A stretch of DNA of 64,000 nt from Azolla caroliniana (taxonomy: Eukaryota > Polypodiophyta): contig JBHGNT010000016.1 in the NCBI GenBank assembly GCA_043228905.1, positions 14,012,001 through 14,076,000 of the forward strand, given 5' to 3'. Numbering within the stretch: position 1 is the first letter of the stretch; each line of letters begins with the position of its first letter. A model generated the notes under the pieces. That model was not told where the DNA came from. It saw only the letters and a list, made by a program, of their open reading frames with translations, and searched no databases. The position numbers and the translations under genes were made by a program. Shown one piece after another: positions 31,695-43,526 of the stretch.

Positions 31695-33047
31695 TCTTGA
31701 CTGGTGTCCAAATTACTTCAATACCTAGGAAGTAATGAAGTTCGTGCAGGTCTTTCATTTCGAATCTGCCGGAAAGAAGTGATTTAACTTTGTTAACCTC
31801 GCCTAGATCCTTTCCTCCAATGACCAAATCATCCACGTACAAGATAATGATTATCGGGCTATCCGACTCGTTTCGGATGTATAGGGAAGTGTCGGACTTT
31901 GACATCCGAAATCCGACTTGATGAAGATATTGCGTGATTTTCGAATGCCAAGCACGCGGTGCTTGTTTGAGACTGTAAAGTGGCTTCTTGAGTCGGCATA
32001 TGGCGTGCGGATGTTTACGCGATTCGAATCTAGGTGGTTGTATCATATACAGTTCTTCTTCTAGCTCTCCTTGGAGGAAGGCATTTTTCACGTCCATCTG
32101 GTGGAGGTGCCACCCTTCCGCTGCGGTGAGTGCAATTACGGTTCGTACTGTGGTCATCTTTGCCACCGGGGCAAAGGTCTCTTCGTAGTCTACACCGTGT
32201 GTTTGCACATATCCTTTTGCAATGAGCCGTGCTTTGAAGCGATTTACAGAGGTGTCGACATTATGTTTCACTTTGTAAATCCACCTAAAGCCGATTGGTT
32301 TCTTGTTCGGGGGATGAGGAATGAGATCCCATGTCTCGTTTTTACATCGACTTATCAATTTGTCTGGTAAATTGCTTGGTGCTCATGTGGCTCACACCGG
32401 ATTGATCGTATTTTGGGCCGGAGCAATGAATTTATTTAACACTTCCATTTCCTCATTCATCACATTAACCCATCGCGGATCCTTCACGGCTTCAGAAAGC
32501 GTTTCTGGCTCCCGTACTGACGCTGCCTTCATCATGAAGGCATAATGATACGCTAAGTACTCGTCATAGCCATAACAGTTTACGGGGTTCTTCTCACACG
32601 TAGATCGGCGTGGCTTGTCGTTTGTGGACTCTAGACGTTTCTTCACGCTGTTTGTGTGAATGTCAAGGCCTTCAAATTCACTATCAAGATCGAAATGATC
32701 TTCGTATTCCTGCATTTTCGCCTTGCCTTTGTCTAGCTTTGGACTTGGCCGAAATGTGCTTTTATCACTTGGGGGCTCTTGCGGTCCACTCAGCCATGTC
32801 GTAGTTGGGCTGTCTTCGAACATTTGTGTGAGCCGACCTCGACTTCTATTCTATTTTCGGTGTCATCCGCGTCGAGCGGAGTCGAAGTATTCTCTGGTGC
32901 GTACCAAGATGCAGACTCGTCGAAGACTACGTCTCGATTGATGCGAAATTTTCGGGTAGATGGGTTGTAGCATTTGTACCCCTTTTGTTCGAGCGAGTAT
33001 CCCATGAGGATACATTTCTCCAACTTTGGATCGAGCTTTTGCCGCGT
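31695..33047 (-). pseudogene. Copia-C reverse transcriptase and integrase C-terminus
   Basis: From 33047: RQKLDPKLEKCILMGYSLEQ, the copia integrase C-terminal motif, then a linker with a repaired-looking frame change at about 32800. Reverse transcriptase at 32358-31695: [70 protein letters not shown] and the catalytic ILYVDDLVIGG. The frame is open over the polymerase but cut after LGIEVIWTP by the gag-only element. Confidence 0.85.
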
Positions 33048-34000
33048 TGTCGTGAAGATTTTCGGCAATAGTGTGAAAATCCTATAAAACGTACGAAATC
33101 AAGTATGAATCACGTAGTACAATAACTGTGAAGATAACATTTTAAATAGATTTAATATCTAAGTACAAAATGATGGAGGTTTCGAATGCACTTTATTACA
33201 CGAGAAACGGACAACTAAATGTCAAGATATGAGGGTATAAAGTTTGTGAAAAGAAAAGAGAAAATTGTGAGATATCCCACATAGGCACGACAAATACGGC
33301 TCTCATCATATATAAGGTGGAGCAAAAGATATTATCTTTGTGTCTATGTGTGGAGCATAGAGAGTTCAAGGTAACTTGAACTAAGAGTGGAGGTGGCTAG
33401 CTACTCGTAAAGGGTTTTGGCCAACCAAAACCGGACCGGCGATGGAGCCGGTGATCCGACGACATCCGGCGGCGGCACCGGTATCCGGCGATAAAATAAA
33501 TATATAAATATATATATACATATACAAGGAGGGCAAGTATGGATTCGAACCTTGCACCTCCAACCAAGTTAGGAGTCAAATGGCTTACCATTAAGCCATG
33601 GCATTTAGTTAAAATTATATTTTTATCATTGTACTTTTACATGTAAATTCTCATACATGAGAGCTAAAATGAGTGACATGGTTAGCATGCACCACATGTA
33701 ATACTTAAGCGCCAAATGGCAAACATGCAATTTATGCATGTCTTGTACCCTCACATGCATCATATGCATGAGAGCATCTATAAAAGAGGGAAGGGTGAGG
33801 AAAAAAAACACGGGTTTTTTTTATGAAAATTAAGAAGAAGAAATTCGTTATCAAATCAATCGTGTAATCTCATCTTCTCTCTTTCCCAATCTATCTTAAG
33901 TACTTTCTCGCCAAAGCTTGTATCGACTCTAAATCCTTCTGGTCCAGAACCCCGGCGGTTCCGGCTCACGATCCGAGCGTAGTGACAGATCTTCACGACA
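33048..34000 (+). mobile_element. Solo LTR (953 bp) inside Copia-C integrase
   Basis: Starts TGTCGTGAAGAT and ends ATCTTCACGACA, so the ends are 12-bp inverted repeats with TG...CA. It is flanked by GCGT at 33044-33047 and 34001-34004. Removing it rejoins the integrase frame HIPDD-TRQKLDPK. A TATA box, CTATAAAAG, at about 33778 gives plus orientation. No internal genes remain, so it is a solo LTR left by recombination, or an unrecognised short element with the same ends. Confidence 0.8.
33480..33605 (-). mobile_element. tRNA-derived SINE within the solo LTR
   Basis: Minus strand: GCCATGGCTTAATGGTAAGC (A box) and GGTTCGAATCC (B box), about 55 bp apart, then a TA-rich tail near 33500. Either a SINE inserted in the LTR or a tRNA-like block captured by it. 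Confidence 0.6.
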
Positions 34001-34004
34001 GCGT

Positions 34005-35745
34005 ATCGTCGGGAATGTGTACATATGCGATTGAGCCGAAAATGCCGACATGTGATAAGTTCGGCTTCTTCCCGAAAAACTTCTCATGTAGAGTTATGTT
34101 GTGTACTCCTGAGGTTGTGCACCCGTTCTTGGGGTATATGGCCATATTTGCCGCTTCTGCCCAGTATGATTTCAGCAAGTCCTTCTCATTCATCATTGCT
34201 CGCGTGACTTCGAAAATGTGCCTGTTTTTCTGCTCTGCTACGCCGTTTTGCTGAGGCGTATATCGGCACGGGAATTCTCGTCATATTCCTGCTTTTTGGA
34301 GATACTCCGTGAACTCATCCGAAAAGTATTCTTTACCTCCACCTGATCGAAGGCAATGTACATGCCGACCCGTAGCTTTTTCTACTTCAGCTTTGAACTT
34401 CTGGAAGTGTCTGAACACTTCGCTCTTTTGTCTCATCGGGTAGATCCAGGTGTTCCTCGAGAAGTCGTCGATGAACGTGACATAATAATGACATCCGCCG
34501 AAGGTAGCCGTTTGGGCTGGTCCCCACACATCTGAATGTATTACATCCAGGATCCCTTTGCTCACATTCCACTCCTTAGAGAATGGGTGACGATGTTGCT
34601 TTCTGAATTGGCATGCTTTGCACACGCCCGTGATCTCCTTTGCCGTAATGTTCGGAAGTCTGATTACAATTCCTTTTGTCTGCATGTTCTGAAGCTTCTG
34701 GAAATTAATGTGGCCGATCCTCTTGTGCCACAATGTCAAGTCAGTTTCGACTTTTTGGCCCTTTGCGTACATGGCCGACTTTACCTCGCTCGACTCGAGA
34801 ATGAACATACGACCTTCACGACGGCCGTGGGCTACGATTCGATTGCCTTTTTCGATAAAACAACCGCCATTGTTGAATCATACTTGCATTCCTTGTTCGA
34901 CAATTTGATCTACTGAGATCAGGTTCTTTGTGATTGTTGGGACATGCAAGACGTTCTTGAGATAAGTTTGGTCCCTGTCATTTCCGAATGGGACATTCCC
35001 AATATGCTGTATTGAATGAGTCGTGTCATCGCCAGTCTCGACATATCTGGGCCGATCGGGTTTATGCAGTTCCTGGAACCAATCTTCATGAGACGTCATA
35101 TGGTTGGACGCACCTGAGTCAACAATCCATACACTATTTGAGGCGGAGGCGCTAGTTGAAGCCTGTGCAGACATTGAGTGTGCTTTATGCCTCATTACGA
35201 ACATTCCGTCACGATCGCCGTAGTCAGAATTTGTTGCATAGTTCGTGAGTTGTTGGCCTGCCTCACGTTTCTTCTTCCAGCACTCTTCTTCATAGTGGCC
35301 GGGTTTTCCGCAATACCTGCACTTGACTGGGTTTCGGCAATTGTTCGGTCCGACGTTATGGCTCCCCCTTCCGCCAAGCTCTCTGGGCCCGTTCTCGTCC
35401 ACTTGCCACTGGTGGGAGTTACGCCCTTGATTCCGCCGATCATTATGGCCTTGTCCGAAACGACCTCTATTTCCACGGCCGAAATTTCTTCTATTATCTG
35501 ACTGGGAGTAGAGCAAATGACCATCTGATGCGTTGCTCCTCTGTCGGGTGTGATTCTCTTCGACCAACAATATCGATTGAAGGTCGAAAAAGGAGGGAGG
35601 GTTCTCCCTTGCAAGAATGGCTGATCTAATCGCGCCGAAATGCGGTGCTAAGCCTTCGAGGCATATCTGCACCAGTTCATCATCATCAATGACGACGTTG
35701 ATCGATCCGACGGCGTCACATAGCTCCTTGATCTTCAAGGTATAG
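34005..35745 (-). pseudogene. Copia-C gag C-terminus, protease and integrase core
   Basis: From 35738: gag helices (IKELCDAVGSINVVIDDDEL), an Arg/Gly-rich stretch, zinc knuckle CRYCGKPGHYEEEC (about 35310), protease WIVDSGASNHMTS (about 35120) and the pre-integrase LWHKRIGHINFQKLQ (about 34720). The integrase core has YVTFIDDFSRNTWIY (about 34470) and LRSGGGKEYFS (about 34350), where the second catalytic Asp of the usual RSDxGxEY is Gly. Stops near 34878 and 34281 also break it, so it is inactive. Confidence 0.85.
35741..35745. other. Gypsy-B target duplication, left (TATAG)
   Basis: Identical to 42764-42768. Joining the flanks restores the Copia-C gag frame (MSISSY...KIKELCDAV). Confidence 0.93.
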
Positions 35746-36200
35746 TATTATAGATCTAGATACTAATGTAAGCTTAAGATAAGGATAATGAAAAGATAGA
35801 TAGAAAGGAGAAAGAGAAAGAAGGGTGCCGATCCACCCGACCACCCCCGAGCGAAGGGATCGAGACGGACTCGAGCCTCGATCGGCGTCCCATACCACCG
35901 CCGTGGCGTCGAGTCGTACCTGGTGCTGGCGCGCTCGCTACAAGAGTTGACCCACCACACGAGCAGACTCTCGATGTAGTCAAAAGATGATCAAATGAGG
36001 GTAGCTAGGCCTCTTATTTATAGCGATACCCAAGGCCCCCAGGCAAGTTCACACTTGACCTAATGGGTTGTCTCAATCCCGAGGATTAAAAGTAATCCTC
36101 CCCTTCTTCACACTCTCGTTTAACCCTCACACTTATCCACGTGTATAGAATACTACGGTAAATTCTTACCACGGGATATTATATGGTCATGCCCGTAACA
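35746..36200 (-). repeat. Gypsy-B 3' LTR (455 bp)
   Basis: Minus-strand start TGTTACGGGC. The purine tract AAAGAGGGGGAGTA lies at 36201-36214. The gag-pol stop codon lies inside it. Confidence 0.95.
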
Positions 36201-39200
36201 TACTCCCCCTCTTTAAAACATTGCACTCTTGCAATGGAAAGTTAGGGAAGTTAGTTCTAAGAGTATTTTCGCGTTCCCATGTGGCATCTTTTATTGATTT
36301 ATCCATCCATTTTATTTTAAATTCTCGGATTTCTTTAGTACGTAATTTTTTTGTTTTAACATCGAGAATTCTTTTTGGTACATGTGGTTTAGAAGATAAT
36401 TCTTCAGAAGTAACCAGAGTTTCAGTCGTAACTGTATTGTCGCCAGAACCTAGAAGTTCTTTTAGACGACTCACATGAAAGACTGGATGAATTCCAACAC
36501 CATCGGGAAGAGCGAGACGATAGGCTGATGACCCAATGCGTTTGAGGACTGTAAAAGGTCCACAAAACCGTGGGGCTAACTTAGCGCACTTACCCGTAGA
36601 CAATGTCTTAGAATTGTGAGGTACACGTAAAAATACCTTTTGTCCAGGGTTGAATACACGAGGTTGCCGATGATGATCGGCATAAAAACGCGCTCTATCT
36701 TGAGCTGTTTTTATATTATCTCGTGCAATATGCAACATATCTTGCATATCCCGAAGAAAGTTTTGCGTACTTCGCAACTCATCATGATGTATAGTAACAT
36801 CAATCGGGGCTCGTGGCTGAAAACCATACATCAACATAAAAGGACTATATCCCGTCGACGTATGCTTGGAGCTGTTATAAGCAAACTCCAAAATTGGGAG
36901 ATAACGTTCCCATTTTGTTGGTTTTGCACCAACGTATGCTCGAAGCATGTCCTCAATAATTTGATTTACTCGTTCTGTCTGTCCATCGGATTGAGGATGA
37001 TCCGTGGAGCTCATGCTCAACGTAGTTTCTAACTTCTTAAAGACTTGTTTCCAGAAGTCACTAGTAAACTTTGGATCTCGATCACTCACGATATCCATCG
37101 GTAACCCATAAAAACGAAACAATTCGTCAACGAATTGGTAAGCCAGTTCAGGAGCTGTTACCGTGGTTTTCGTAGCAATAAATCTGGCCATTTTAGTTAG
37201 TCGATCAACGACAACCCAGATGGCATCATGACCTTTTTGGGTGCGAGGAAGGCTAACAATAAAATCCATGGATATACTTTCCCACTTATTATTGGGAATG
37301 TCCAAGGGATGTAAAAGTCCTGCGGCTTTAAGTCGCTCGGATTTGTTAACCTGACACTGGTGACATTTAGTCACATAGCTATGTATGTCAGGACGCATCT
37401 TAGGCCAATAAAATTGAGTGGAGATGAGAACGAGTGTACGATGTATTCCAGGGTGCCCTGCTGAGGGTGCATCATGGCATTCAAAAAGAATCCTCTTTTT
37501 GACCTCGGGTAAATCTGGAACACAAACCTTCCCATTACGGTAGAGCAAACCGTTAGCAATGTGGAAGTATTCCTTCGAGGATGTGGTGGTGTCTGTTCCA
37601 GACTCAACTTTTGCCCAGTATTTTGCAAAATAACTGTCATCAGGATACTTTCCTCGAAGGTGATCATAAAGATCTGATGATATTTCAGTGAAGCTAAGCG
37701 TGTTAACTTCACGGATGCGACTTAGTGCATCAGCGACAATGTTCATGGAACCTTTACGATATCGTATGGAAAAATCAAAGTCCTGGATGAGATCAGCCCA
37801 TCGTGCCTTACGACCTTTCAGGTCTTGTTGGTCACAAAAATATTTCAAGAACTCGTGGTCCGTAGTTACCACAAAGTGATTTCCATAAAGATAATGGCGC
37901 CATGTTTTGAGCGCATGTATAACTGCAAATAATTCCTTTTCTTGAACGGTATACCGACATTGAGCAGAATCAAGTTTCTTACTCTCGAATGCTATTGGTT
38001 TACCATCTTGATACAAGACAGCACCTATAGCATAATCGCTTGCATCGGTTTCAACCTCAAAAGGTTTTGAAGGATCAGGTAAAAGAAGTGAAGGAGCCTT
38101 GCAAACTAGGTCCTTGAGTTCCTTAAATGCAAGGTCTAGTGTAGCATTCCACACAATAGGTTTTGTAGACTTACGTTTTTGACCTTTTAAAAGATCAGTA
38201 AACGGCGTCGTCAATTGGGAGTAATTACGAAGAGACTTTCGCAAAAACCCCACAAAACCAAGGAATGATCGAACTTCTCGAATATTCCGAAGAGTGGGCC
38301 AAAGCTTGATTTTCTCAATGCGAGAAGGATCAATTTCAACTCCTCGTTCGGTTATGAGATGTCCTAGATAAGTAATTGATTTCTTGAAGAACTCACATTT
38401 TGAGATCTTCGCATAAAACTGTTTGTCACGCAATGTTTGTAAAACAAAGCGGACATGTCTAGCATGTTCTTGTAATGTACGGCTATAAACTAAAATATCA
38501 TCCAAGAAAATAACGACAAATTTTCCAAGTTGTTCTCGGAAAATGTCATTCATTTCTTGTTGAAAAGTAGCCGGAGCATTGGTCAAACCAAAAGGCATAA
38601 CCAAAAACTCGTAATGGCCATAGCGCGTACGAAATGCCGTTTTAGGAACATCGTCCTCACTTATTCGTATTTGATGGTAGCCAGTACGGAGATCAAGTTT
38701 CGTAAAATACCGAGCTCCCTGGAGACGGTCAATTAGATCGTCAGCCCGGGGCAATGGATACGAATTCTTGATCGTCACTTTATTCAAGCGTCGGTAATTA
38801 ATACACAGACGCCATGTGCCCTCTTTCTTTTTAACCAAGAGAACTGGTGCACCCCATGGAGATTTACTATAACGTATATAACCCATTCGTAAATAGTCCT
38901 TGAGTTGCTTAGATACCTCATCTTCTTCGGATCGACTTAAGCGATACGGAGGTATACTTATTGGTGCAACACCAGGTACAATATCTATACGATGGTCTAT
39001 ATTACGTTTAGGAGGTAACCCATCAGGTAGTTCACTTGGAAAAACATCATGAAAATCATTTAAGATTTCATCAAGTTGTTGTTGTTCAAAATATGTTAAT
39101 TGAATCGGGACATTATCGATATTGTAAACGTGAATGTCCGGATCAAGTACACAATAAAATAACGTAGAACAAGACAACTCGGATATTGATGGACACGAGG

Positions 39201-40620
39201 AAACAATCGAGAGGGATTGTTTTTTTACACATTGAATAAAATGCGTACAATCGTTCAGTACAAAAGAAATGGAATGACGAACCCAATCAATCAATAAAGA
39301 AGAGTTTTTATTATAAAACCAGGGATAACCCAGTATTACATCGGTGGTACAAAGATTCATTACATGGAAGTCTACTTCCTCTATATAAGTATCAATAGAA
39401 ATTCCTAATGAATGAATCGCCCCGTTGATGTATTGTACTCTTCCATCAGCCAAGTGCACCGTGTAGGTGTGATCACTTACGGTGGGTTGGATTCCCCATA
39501 TCTGAACCAAACGATCATTCACAAAATTGTGTGAGCTTCCCGAATCAAATAAAAATTGTACGGGAGATCCATTGATATACCCGTTTGCACGTAGTAAATC
39601 ATTGGGACCCAATACATGGTGAGGGAAAGAACATTGACAATTACTTAAATGATGTGTATAGACCTGAAGGACATTAGGAATCTGACCTTTATGGTCTGCA
39701 GCTTTAGCTTTGTTGTCGTGCTCTTTCCGTTGGAGCTTTCGACATTGATCTTTTGTATGACCCTTCTTTTTGCAGAATACACAAAAAGGATGTTGTCGCT
39801 TACAATCGCGATCCAGGAATTCGTTGGGTGTCTTGCGTTTCCCAACAAATTGCAACTGCTTAGTCCCGGGCGCCTCGTTGGGTTTGTTATGGTCCTTCTT
39901 CGAAGTGCGTTGATAGCGAAGAACTATTTCAACGGCCTCTTCGAAGGATTTTGGATCCTTATCGTGCACTATCCAGTGATAGTCCGAATTGGGGATGCCA
40001 TTGACAAAACAAGCTATCAACCAATTGTCCCCTTCTAGACCCGATTTTTGGATTTGGGTTCTAGCATGGTGAACATAGTCTTCTAGCGAGGAAAATTTCC
40101 TGCTAGAGAGGTTCATTAAAGCTTGTGCTGCCTCGGTTCGAGAGGGAGGTTGCAGAAATTGGCCCTTAAAAACCGTGACAAAATCAGTCCAGGTATCGGG
40201 CAATTTCCCCATAGTACGGAGGCCACGCCACCAAGCGGCGGCCTTACCCCCGAGTTCTCGGCCGACATATGCAATCTTCGTACTATCTGGCGTGGGATAG
40301 AGCTCAAAATGAGACTCCCATCGTCCCAGCCATGTGCAGATTGCTTCTTCGGTTCTTTCCTTTTTGTCTCCCGTAAATGGCTTAACGACAAATGATGGTT
40401 CACCTTGTCGCTCATCAGGTCTATTAGTCTCACGTTGTAGACTAATGACACGTGCCTCAAGAGCACTTTGAGATTGCCGAAGTTCGGTCATCTGCTGAGC
40501 GGTGAAACTAAGAAATTGGGTTATTTGTGCCAAATACATCTCAGTGGACATTTGTCCAGGAGGATTCCCTTGAGTTCCTTCCGCTTGAGCGGATGACATC
40601 GGGTCGTTAATTTGAGCCAT
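36187..40620 (-). CDS. Gypsy-B gag-pol polyprotein, 1,477 residues, intact
   Basis: Single ORF. A coiled N-terminus is followed by the gag capsid ([24 protein letters not shown]) and zinc knuckle [14 protein letters not shown]. The protease box is [11 protein letters not shown]. Reverse transcriptase has [33 protein letters not shown] and catalytic [13 protein letters not shown]. RNase H has [16 protein letters not shown] and [10 protein letters not shown]. Integrase has an HHCC finger ([11 protein letters not shown]...CHQCQVNK) and catalytic [23 protein letters not shown] and [13 protein letters not shown] module ([22 protein letters not shown]) and a C-terminal chromodomain-like segment ([21 protein letters not shown]) follow; this targets insertion to chromatin in chromoviruses. 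All catalytic acids are present, so the protein could be functional. Confidence 0.95.
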   Translation of the reverse strand: MAQINDPMSSAQAEGTQGNPPGQMSTEMYLAQITQFLSFTAQQMTELRQSQSALEARVISLQRETNRPDERQGEPSFVVKPFTGDKKERTEEAICTWLGRWESHFELYPTPDSTKIAYVGRELGGKAAAWWRGLRTMGKLPDTWTDFVTVFKGQFLQPPSRTEAAQALMNLSSRKFSSLEDYVHHARTQIQKSGLEGDNWLIACFVNGIPNSDYHWIVHDKDPKSFEEAVEIVLRYQRTSKKDHNKPNEAPGTKQLQFVGKRKTPNEFLDRDCKRQHPFCVFCKKKGHTKDQCRKLQRKEHDNKAKAADHKGQIPNVLQVYTHHLSNCQCSFPHHVLGPNDLLRANGYINGSPVQFLFDSGSSHNFVNDRLVQIWGIQPTVSDHTYTVHLADGRVQYINGAIHSLGISIDTYIEEVDFHVMNLCTTDVILGYPWFYNKNSSLLIDWVRHSISFVLNDCTHFIQCVKKQSLSIVSSCPSISELSCSTLFYCVLDPDIHVYNIDNVPIQLTYFEQQQLDEILNDFHDVFPSELPDGLPPKRNIDHRIDIVPGVAPISIPPYRLSRSEEDEVSKQLKDYLRMGYIRYSKSPWGAPVLLVKKKEGTWRLCINYRRLNKVTIKNSYPLPRADDLIDRLQGARYFTKLDLRTGYHQIRISEDDVPKTAFRTRYGHYEFLVMPFGLTNAPATFQQEMNDIFREQLGKFVVIFLDDILVYSRTLQEHARHVRFVLQTLRDKQFYAKISKCEFFKKSITYLGHLITERGVEIDPSRIEKIKLWPTLRNIREVRSFLGFVGFLRKSLRNYSQLTTPFTDLLKGQKRKSTKPIVWNATLDLAFKELKDLVCKAPSLLLPDPSKPFEVETDASDYAIGAVLYQDGKPIAFESKKLDSAQCRYTVQEKELFAVIHALKTWRHYLYGNHFVVTTDHEFLKYFCDQQDLKGRKARWADLIQDFDFSIRYRKGSMNIVADALSRIREVNTLSFTEISSDLYDHLRGKYPDDSYFAKYWAKVESGTDTTTSSKEYFHIANGLLYRNGKVCVPDLPEVKKRILFECHDAPSAGHPGIHRTLVLISTQFYWPKMRPDIHSYVTKCHQCQVNKSERLKAAGLLHPLDIPNNKWESISMDFIVSLPRTQKGHDAIWVVVDRLTKMARFIATKTTVTAPELAYQFVDELFRFYGLPMDIVSDRDPKFTSDFWKQVFKKLETTLSMSSTDHPQSDGQTERVNQIIEDMLRAYVGAKPTKWERYLPILEFAYNSSKHTSTGYSPFMLMYGFQPRAPIDVTIHHDELRSTQNFLRDMQDMLHIARDNIKTAQDRARFYADHHRQPRVFNPGQKVFLRVPHNSKTLSTGKCAKLAPRFCGPFTVLKRIGSSAYRLALPDGVGIHPVFHVSRLKELLGSGDNTVTTETLVTSEELSSKPHVPKRILDVKTKKLRTKEIREFKIKWMDKSIKDATWERENTLRTNFPNFPLQECNVLKRGSMLRA

Positions 40621-42298
40621 TAAAGATAATTTCTGGAAAAGAAATAGGATAAGGTCAGAGATATAGTCATAACATCATGTCGTGATGTAAACATATCATG
40701 GGCGAGCATTAATCGATATCATTATCTCACGTCAATACCCCTCTAGACGTATGAGATGAGGTTCAAGATCTGGTTACTATGGTAACACAAAGGTGTTTTA
40801 AAAACCATGGGGGTGACAAATAAATGTCTTTCCCTGATCTCTATATCGATTTTTTCATGGTGGCTCCCCGAGGCTCAACCATGTATGTTCGCGTCATGAA
40901 TAGTTTATACACGAAAAAAATGTTAATAATAAACTATGTTTCGGTGCCCACATATGTGGTTTCGGCTCTTTAAGTCCTATTACGAGGACCCCGAGGTGCA
41001 CTTAGACCTTAAGTCTAAACATGTGGTATAGTCATATGTATCAAGGATGTTGTATGGTCTTGGTCATATTTGAACTCGAGACCTCGAGAACAAATACATT
41101 AAACACTTGAGCCAACCAAGTAAGTTGGTCTTCTCGAATGTTTAATGTTTGATGCGTATAAGAGATATGCGAGGCAATTGATCATATATGTTTTTTTAAA
41201 AGAACATATATGTCAAGGGTCCTTATTTCGCCCTCATTTACCAAAACTATGTTGGTACGTTACCTAACCTCAAGTCTCGTAATTACGATGGCATACGCCA
41301 AAGTGCAACCTAATGGTCAAGCCAAATGAGCCCTTGTTTCGTAGTAGGCTCACGTGGGCCATCACATGGTCACGTCATTACGAATGCCTCTCGTAAGAAC
41401 GAGCTCATGGTGGCATCGTATCCATGTAACGAGGGAGGGATGTTGGATACGTGCGTCATTGGAGCGACCTCACTTGAAGTGGGTCAAGCCCTACGTACTC
41501 AACATCATTATGGCTATTGCGTTTTTTTACGTAACGAAATCGAGGTCATCAACGGGGTTGTCAACAATCAAAAATTGTTGAAAAAGGGATGGTGACAACG
41601 CCATTCTCACAAAAATGTGAGGACGGCCACCAACATCCTTTTCCCGACCATGACAACTTTCGATATAATCACGTAATAACGAATATACACATATGTTTAC
41701 TTATCACATATATACGATCAAATACGTATATATGTGACCACATATGCCTATATTAAACATATCGTTATATTAAATAGCCACAAATGATGTGATCGAGATA
41801 CGTAATCGAGGTATATACCTCTACGCACACGAAACATCCACAAATAAGAGATCATCGTAATACGCAATGGAGGTATTGACCTCTTACGCATACGAGACCA
41901 AACGCATATCGTTTACAACAAATCAAGGTATTAAACTCATACGCAAACGTAACATATGTTCGTGAACGTAATACGTAATTGAGGTATTAACCTCGTACGC
42001 ATACGACACTCATCACATATTATTAACATGTCAAACGAGGTATTGACCTCGTGCACATATGTAAACGTTTTAGATAATCAATTAAAGACCATTACAACAT
42101 CATTGACTTAATGAAAAAAAATTACATATAAACTAAACACATGATTAGATGGGAGAAGAGAGAATAGAAAGAAAAATTATGGAAAGAGTTACCGAAGTTC
42201 TTTGTTGATTGTTGTCTGGATCAAGGCCAACCGCACAACGATCGATCAGCATCAATCAAAAGACAAATGAAAAACAAAGAAACATTAGTACAAAAATC
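40621..42298 (-). other. Gypsy-B long leader (about 1.7 kb)
   Basis: An unusually long untranslated leader between primer site and gag start. It contains a hairpin array (41808-42050) and a tRNA-like fragment (about 41060-41115, minus: TTGGCTCAAGTGTTT and GAGTTCAAAT). No ORF has recognisable coding content. Confidence 0.7.
41805..42052. repeat. Array of GAGGTATTGACCTC hairpins
   Basis: Five copies of a 14-bp inverted repeat (GAGGTATATACCTC, GAGGTATTGACCTC and variants; the third is decayed) at about 41808, 41870, 41924, 41981 and 42037. Most are followed by a TACGCAYACGA motif. Step 55-63 bp. Confidence 0.85.
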
Positions 42299-42308
42299 TG
42301 ATACCAAA
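42299..42308 (-). other. Gypsy-B primer-binding site
   Basis: Minus strand TTTGGTATCAGATT directly after the 5' LTR, a Met-tRNA-type primer site. Confidence 0.8.
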
Positions 42309-42763
42309 TATTATAGATCTAGATACTAATGTAAGCTTAAGATAAGGATAATGAAAAGATAGATAGAAAGGAGAAAGAGAAAGAAGGGTGCCGATCCACC
42401 CGACCACCCCCGAGCGAAGGGATCGAGACGGACTCGAGCCTCGATCGGCGTCCCATACCACCGCCGTGGCGTCGAGTCGTACCTGGTGCTGGCGCGCTCG
42501 CTACAAGAGTTGACCCACCACACGAGCAGAGTCTCGATGTAGTCAAAAGATGATCAAATGAGGGTAGCTAGGCCTCTTATTTATAGCGATACCCAAGGCC
42601 CCCAGGCAAGTTCACACTTGACCTAATGGGTTGTCTCAATCCCAAGGATTAAAAGTAATCCTCCCCTTCTTCACACTCTCGTTTAACCCTCACACTTATC
42701 CACGTGTATAGAATACTACGGTAAATTCTTACCACTGGATATTATATGGTCATGCCCGTAACA
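42309..42763 (-). repeat. Gypsy-B 5' LTR (455 bp)
   Basis: Matches 35746-36200 except at about three sites (an AGACTC/AGAGTC change, CCGAGG/CCAAGG and ACGGGA/ACTGGA). Confidence 0.95.
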
Positions 42764-42768
42764 TATAG

Positions 42769-43193
42769 CTTGAGATTGACATGTTCCTCTGTTGGATGCT
42801 ATTTAGCTCCTGACGAAGCTGGAGCTTGCGTGCGGTCATGTTGGCTGCAAAAATCTTTCTGAGATTTTCCCATGCCTGCTTCAACATTTTTGCCTCTTGA
42901 ATGTAGAGAAGCATATGATCATGAACGCATGATGCTAGACAATACAACACACAGCTCGCAACCTGCTCCCAAGCGGGATAGTCGACGTGTGTTGGGTTGG
43001 GTTGCATTTTGTGAGCTTCTTCAATGTAGCTCCAGTAACCTTGTCCTACAAGGTATTGATGCATCTTGTACTCCCAAGATGCAAAGTTCGTTTTGTCAAG
43101 CTTTTCACAGGAAGGCCGCTTCCCATCTGAGTGTTCATGGTGATTTCTACTTCTGTTGATTAGCCGGTTCTGTTGATCGTCGGCGTGCAGCAC
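42769..43193 (-). pseudogene. Copia-C gag N-terminus
   Basis: KLDKTNFASWEYKMHQYLVG, YPAWEQVASCVLYCLASCV and MLKQAWENLRKIFAANMTAR are typical of the copia gag (UBN2). It is cut after NMSISSY by Gypsy-B and resumes at 35738. The start ATG at 43193 lies 48 bp after the 5' LTR. Confidence 0.85.
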
Positions 43194-43240
43194 AACATAA
43201 TTGAATAGGTGTGATCAGACAACCACACGCTCTTATACCA

Positions 43241-43521
43241 TGTTAAGAAATGGAGTCTGTGGTGATTGCAATGCAGCGGAAGATGAGAGACTATGTGTGT
43301 GTGTGTGTGTAGCAATAGAGAGAGAGAGAGAGAGTGAGAGCTCAAGACAGAGATAATCAAACTGTATATTACATAAGACTTCCAACAACAACTAAGTTAC
43401 AATGTGTTGGTTTATATACCAACTAAGCTAGGGCAAGCGCCCTTTCTACTATTTACAAAACTAGCCTGGTATGTCCATGGGCTAGTGTGAACCTATGGGA
43501 AGTTGAGTTCGATTCTCAACA
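43241..43521 (-). repeat. Copia-C 5' LTR (281 bp)
   Basis: Minus strand starts TGTTGAGAATC and ends TTCTTAACA, followed by the primer site TGGTATAAGAGCG. It contains TG and GA microsatellites. Confidence 0.9.
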
Positions 43522-43526
43522 TCCTT

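Larger units (their letters stand above)
35746..42763 (-). mobile_element. Gypsy-B, full-length young chromodomain Ty3/gypsy element
   Basis: 7,018 bp with 455-bp LTRs at both ends that differ at only about three positions, a perfect 5-bp target duplication (TATAG), a Met-type primer site, a purine tract and an uninterrupted 1,477-residue gag-pol. It is inserted in the Copia-C gag. By LTR similarity and an intact ORF it is the youngest LTR element in the window. Confidence 0.95.
27010..43521 (-). mobile_element. Copia-C, nested Ty1/copia element with both LTRs
   Basis: 5' LTR 43241-43521 and 3' LTR 27010-27284, flanked by TCCTT and TCCCT (5-bp duplication with one change). The interior is about 5 kb of gag-pol, stretched to 16.5 kb by three later insertions: a gag-only LTR element, a solo LTR and Gypsy-B. 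The order gag, protease, integrase, reverse transcriptase, RNase H is that of Ty1/copia. Confidence 0.88.

Noticed and set aside
33530-33605. Genuine tRNA gene (minus)
   Set aside because: No complete cloverleaf; TA-rich tail and LTR context point to a SINE-like module.
36221-40395. Several plus-strand ORFs across Gypsy-B
   Set aside because: Antisense to the intact gag-pol; no domain of their own.
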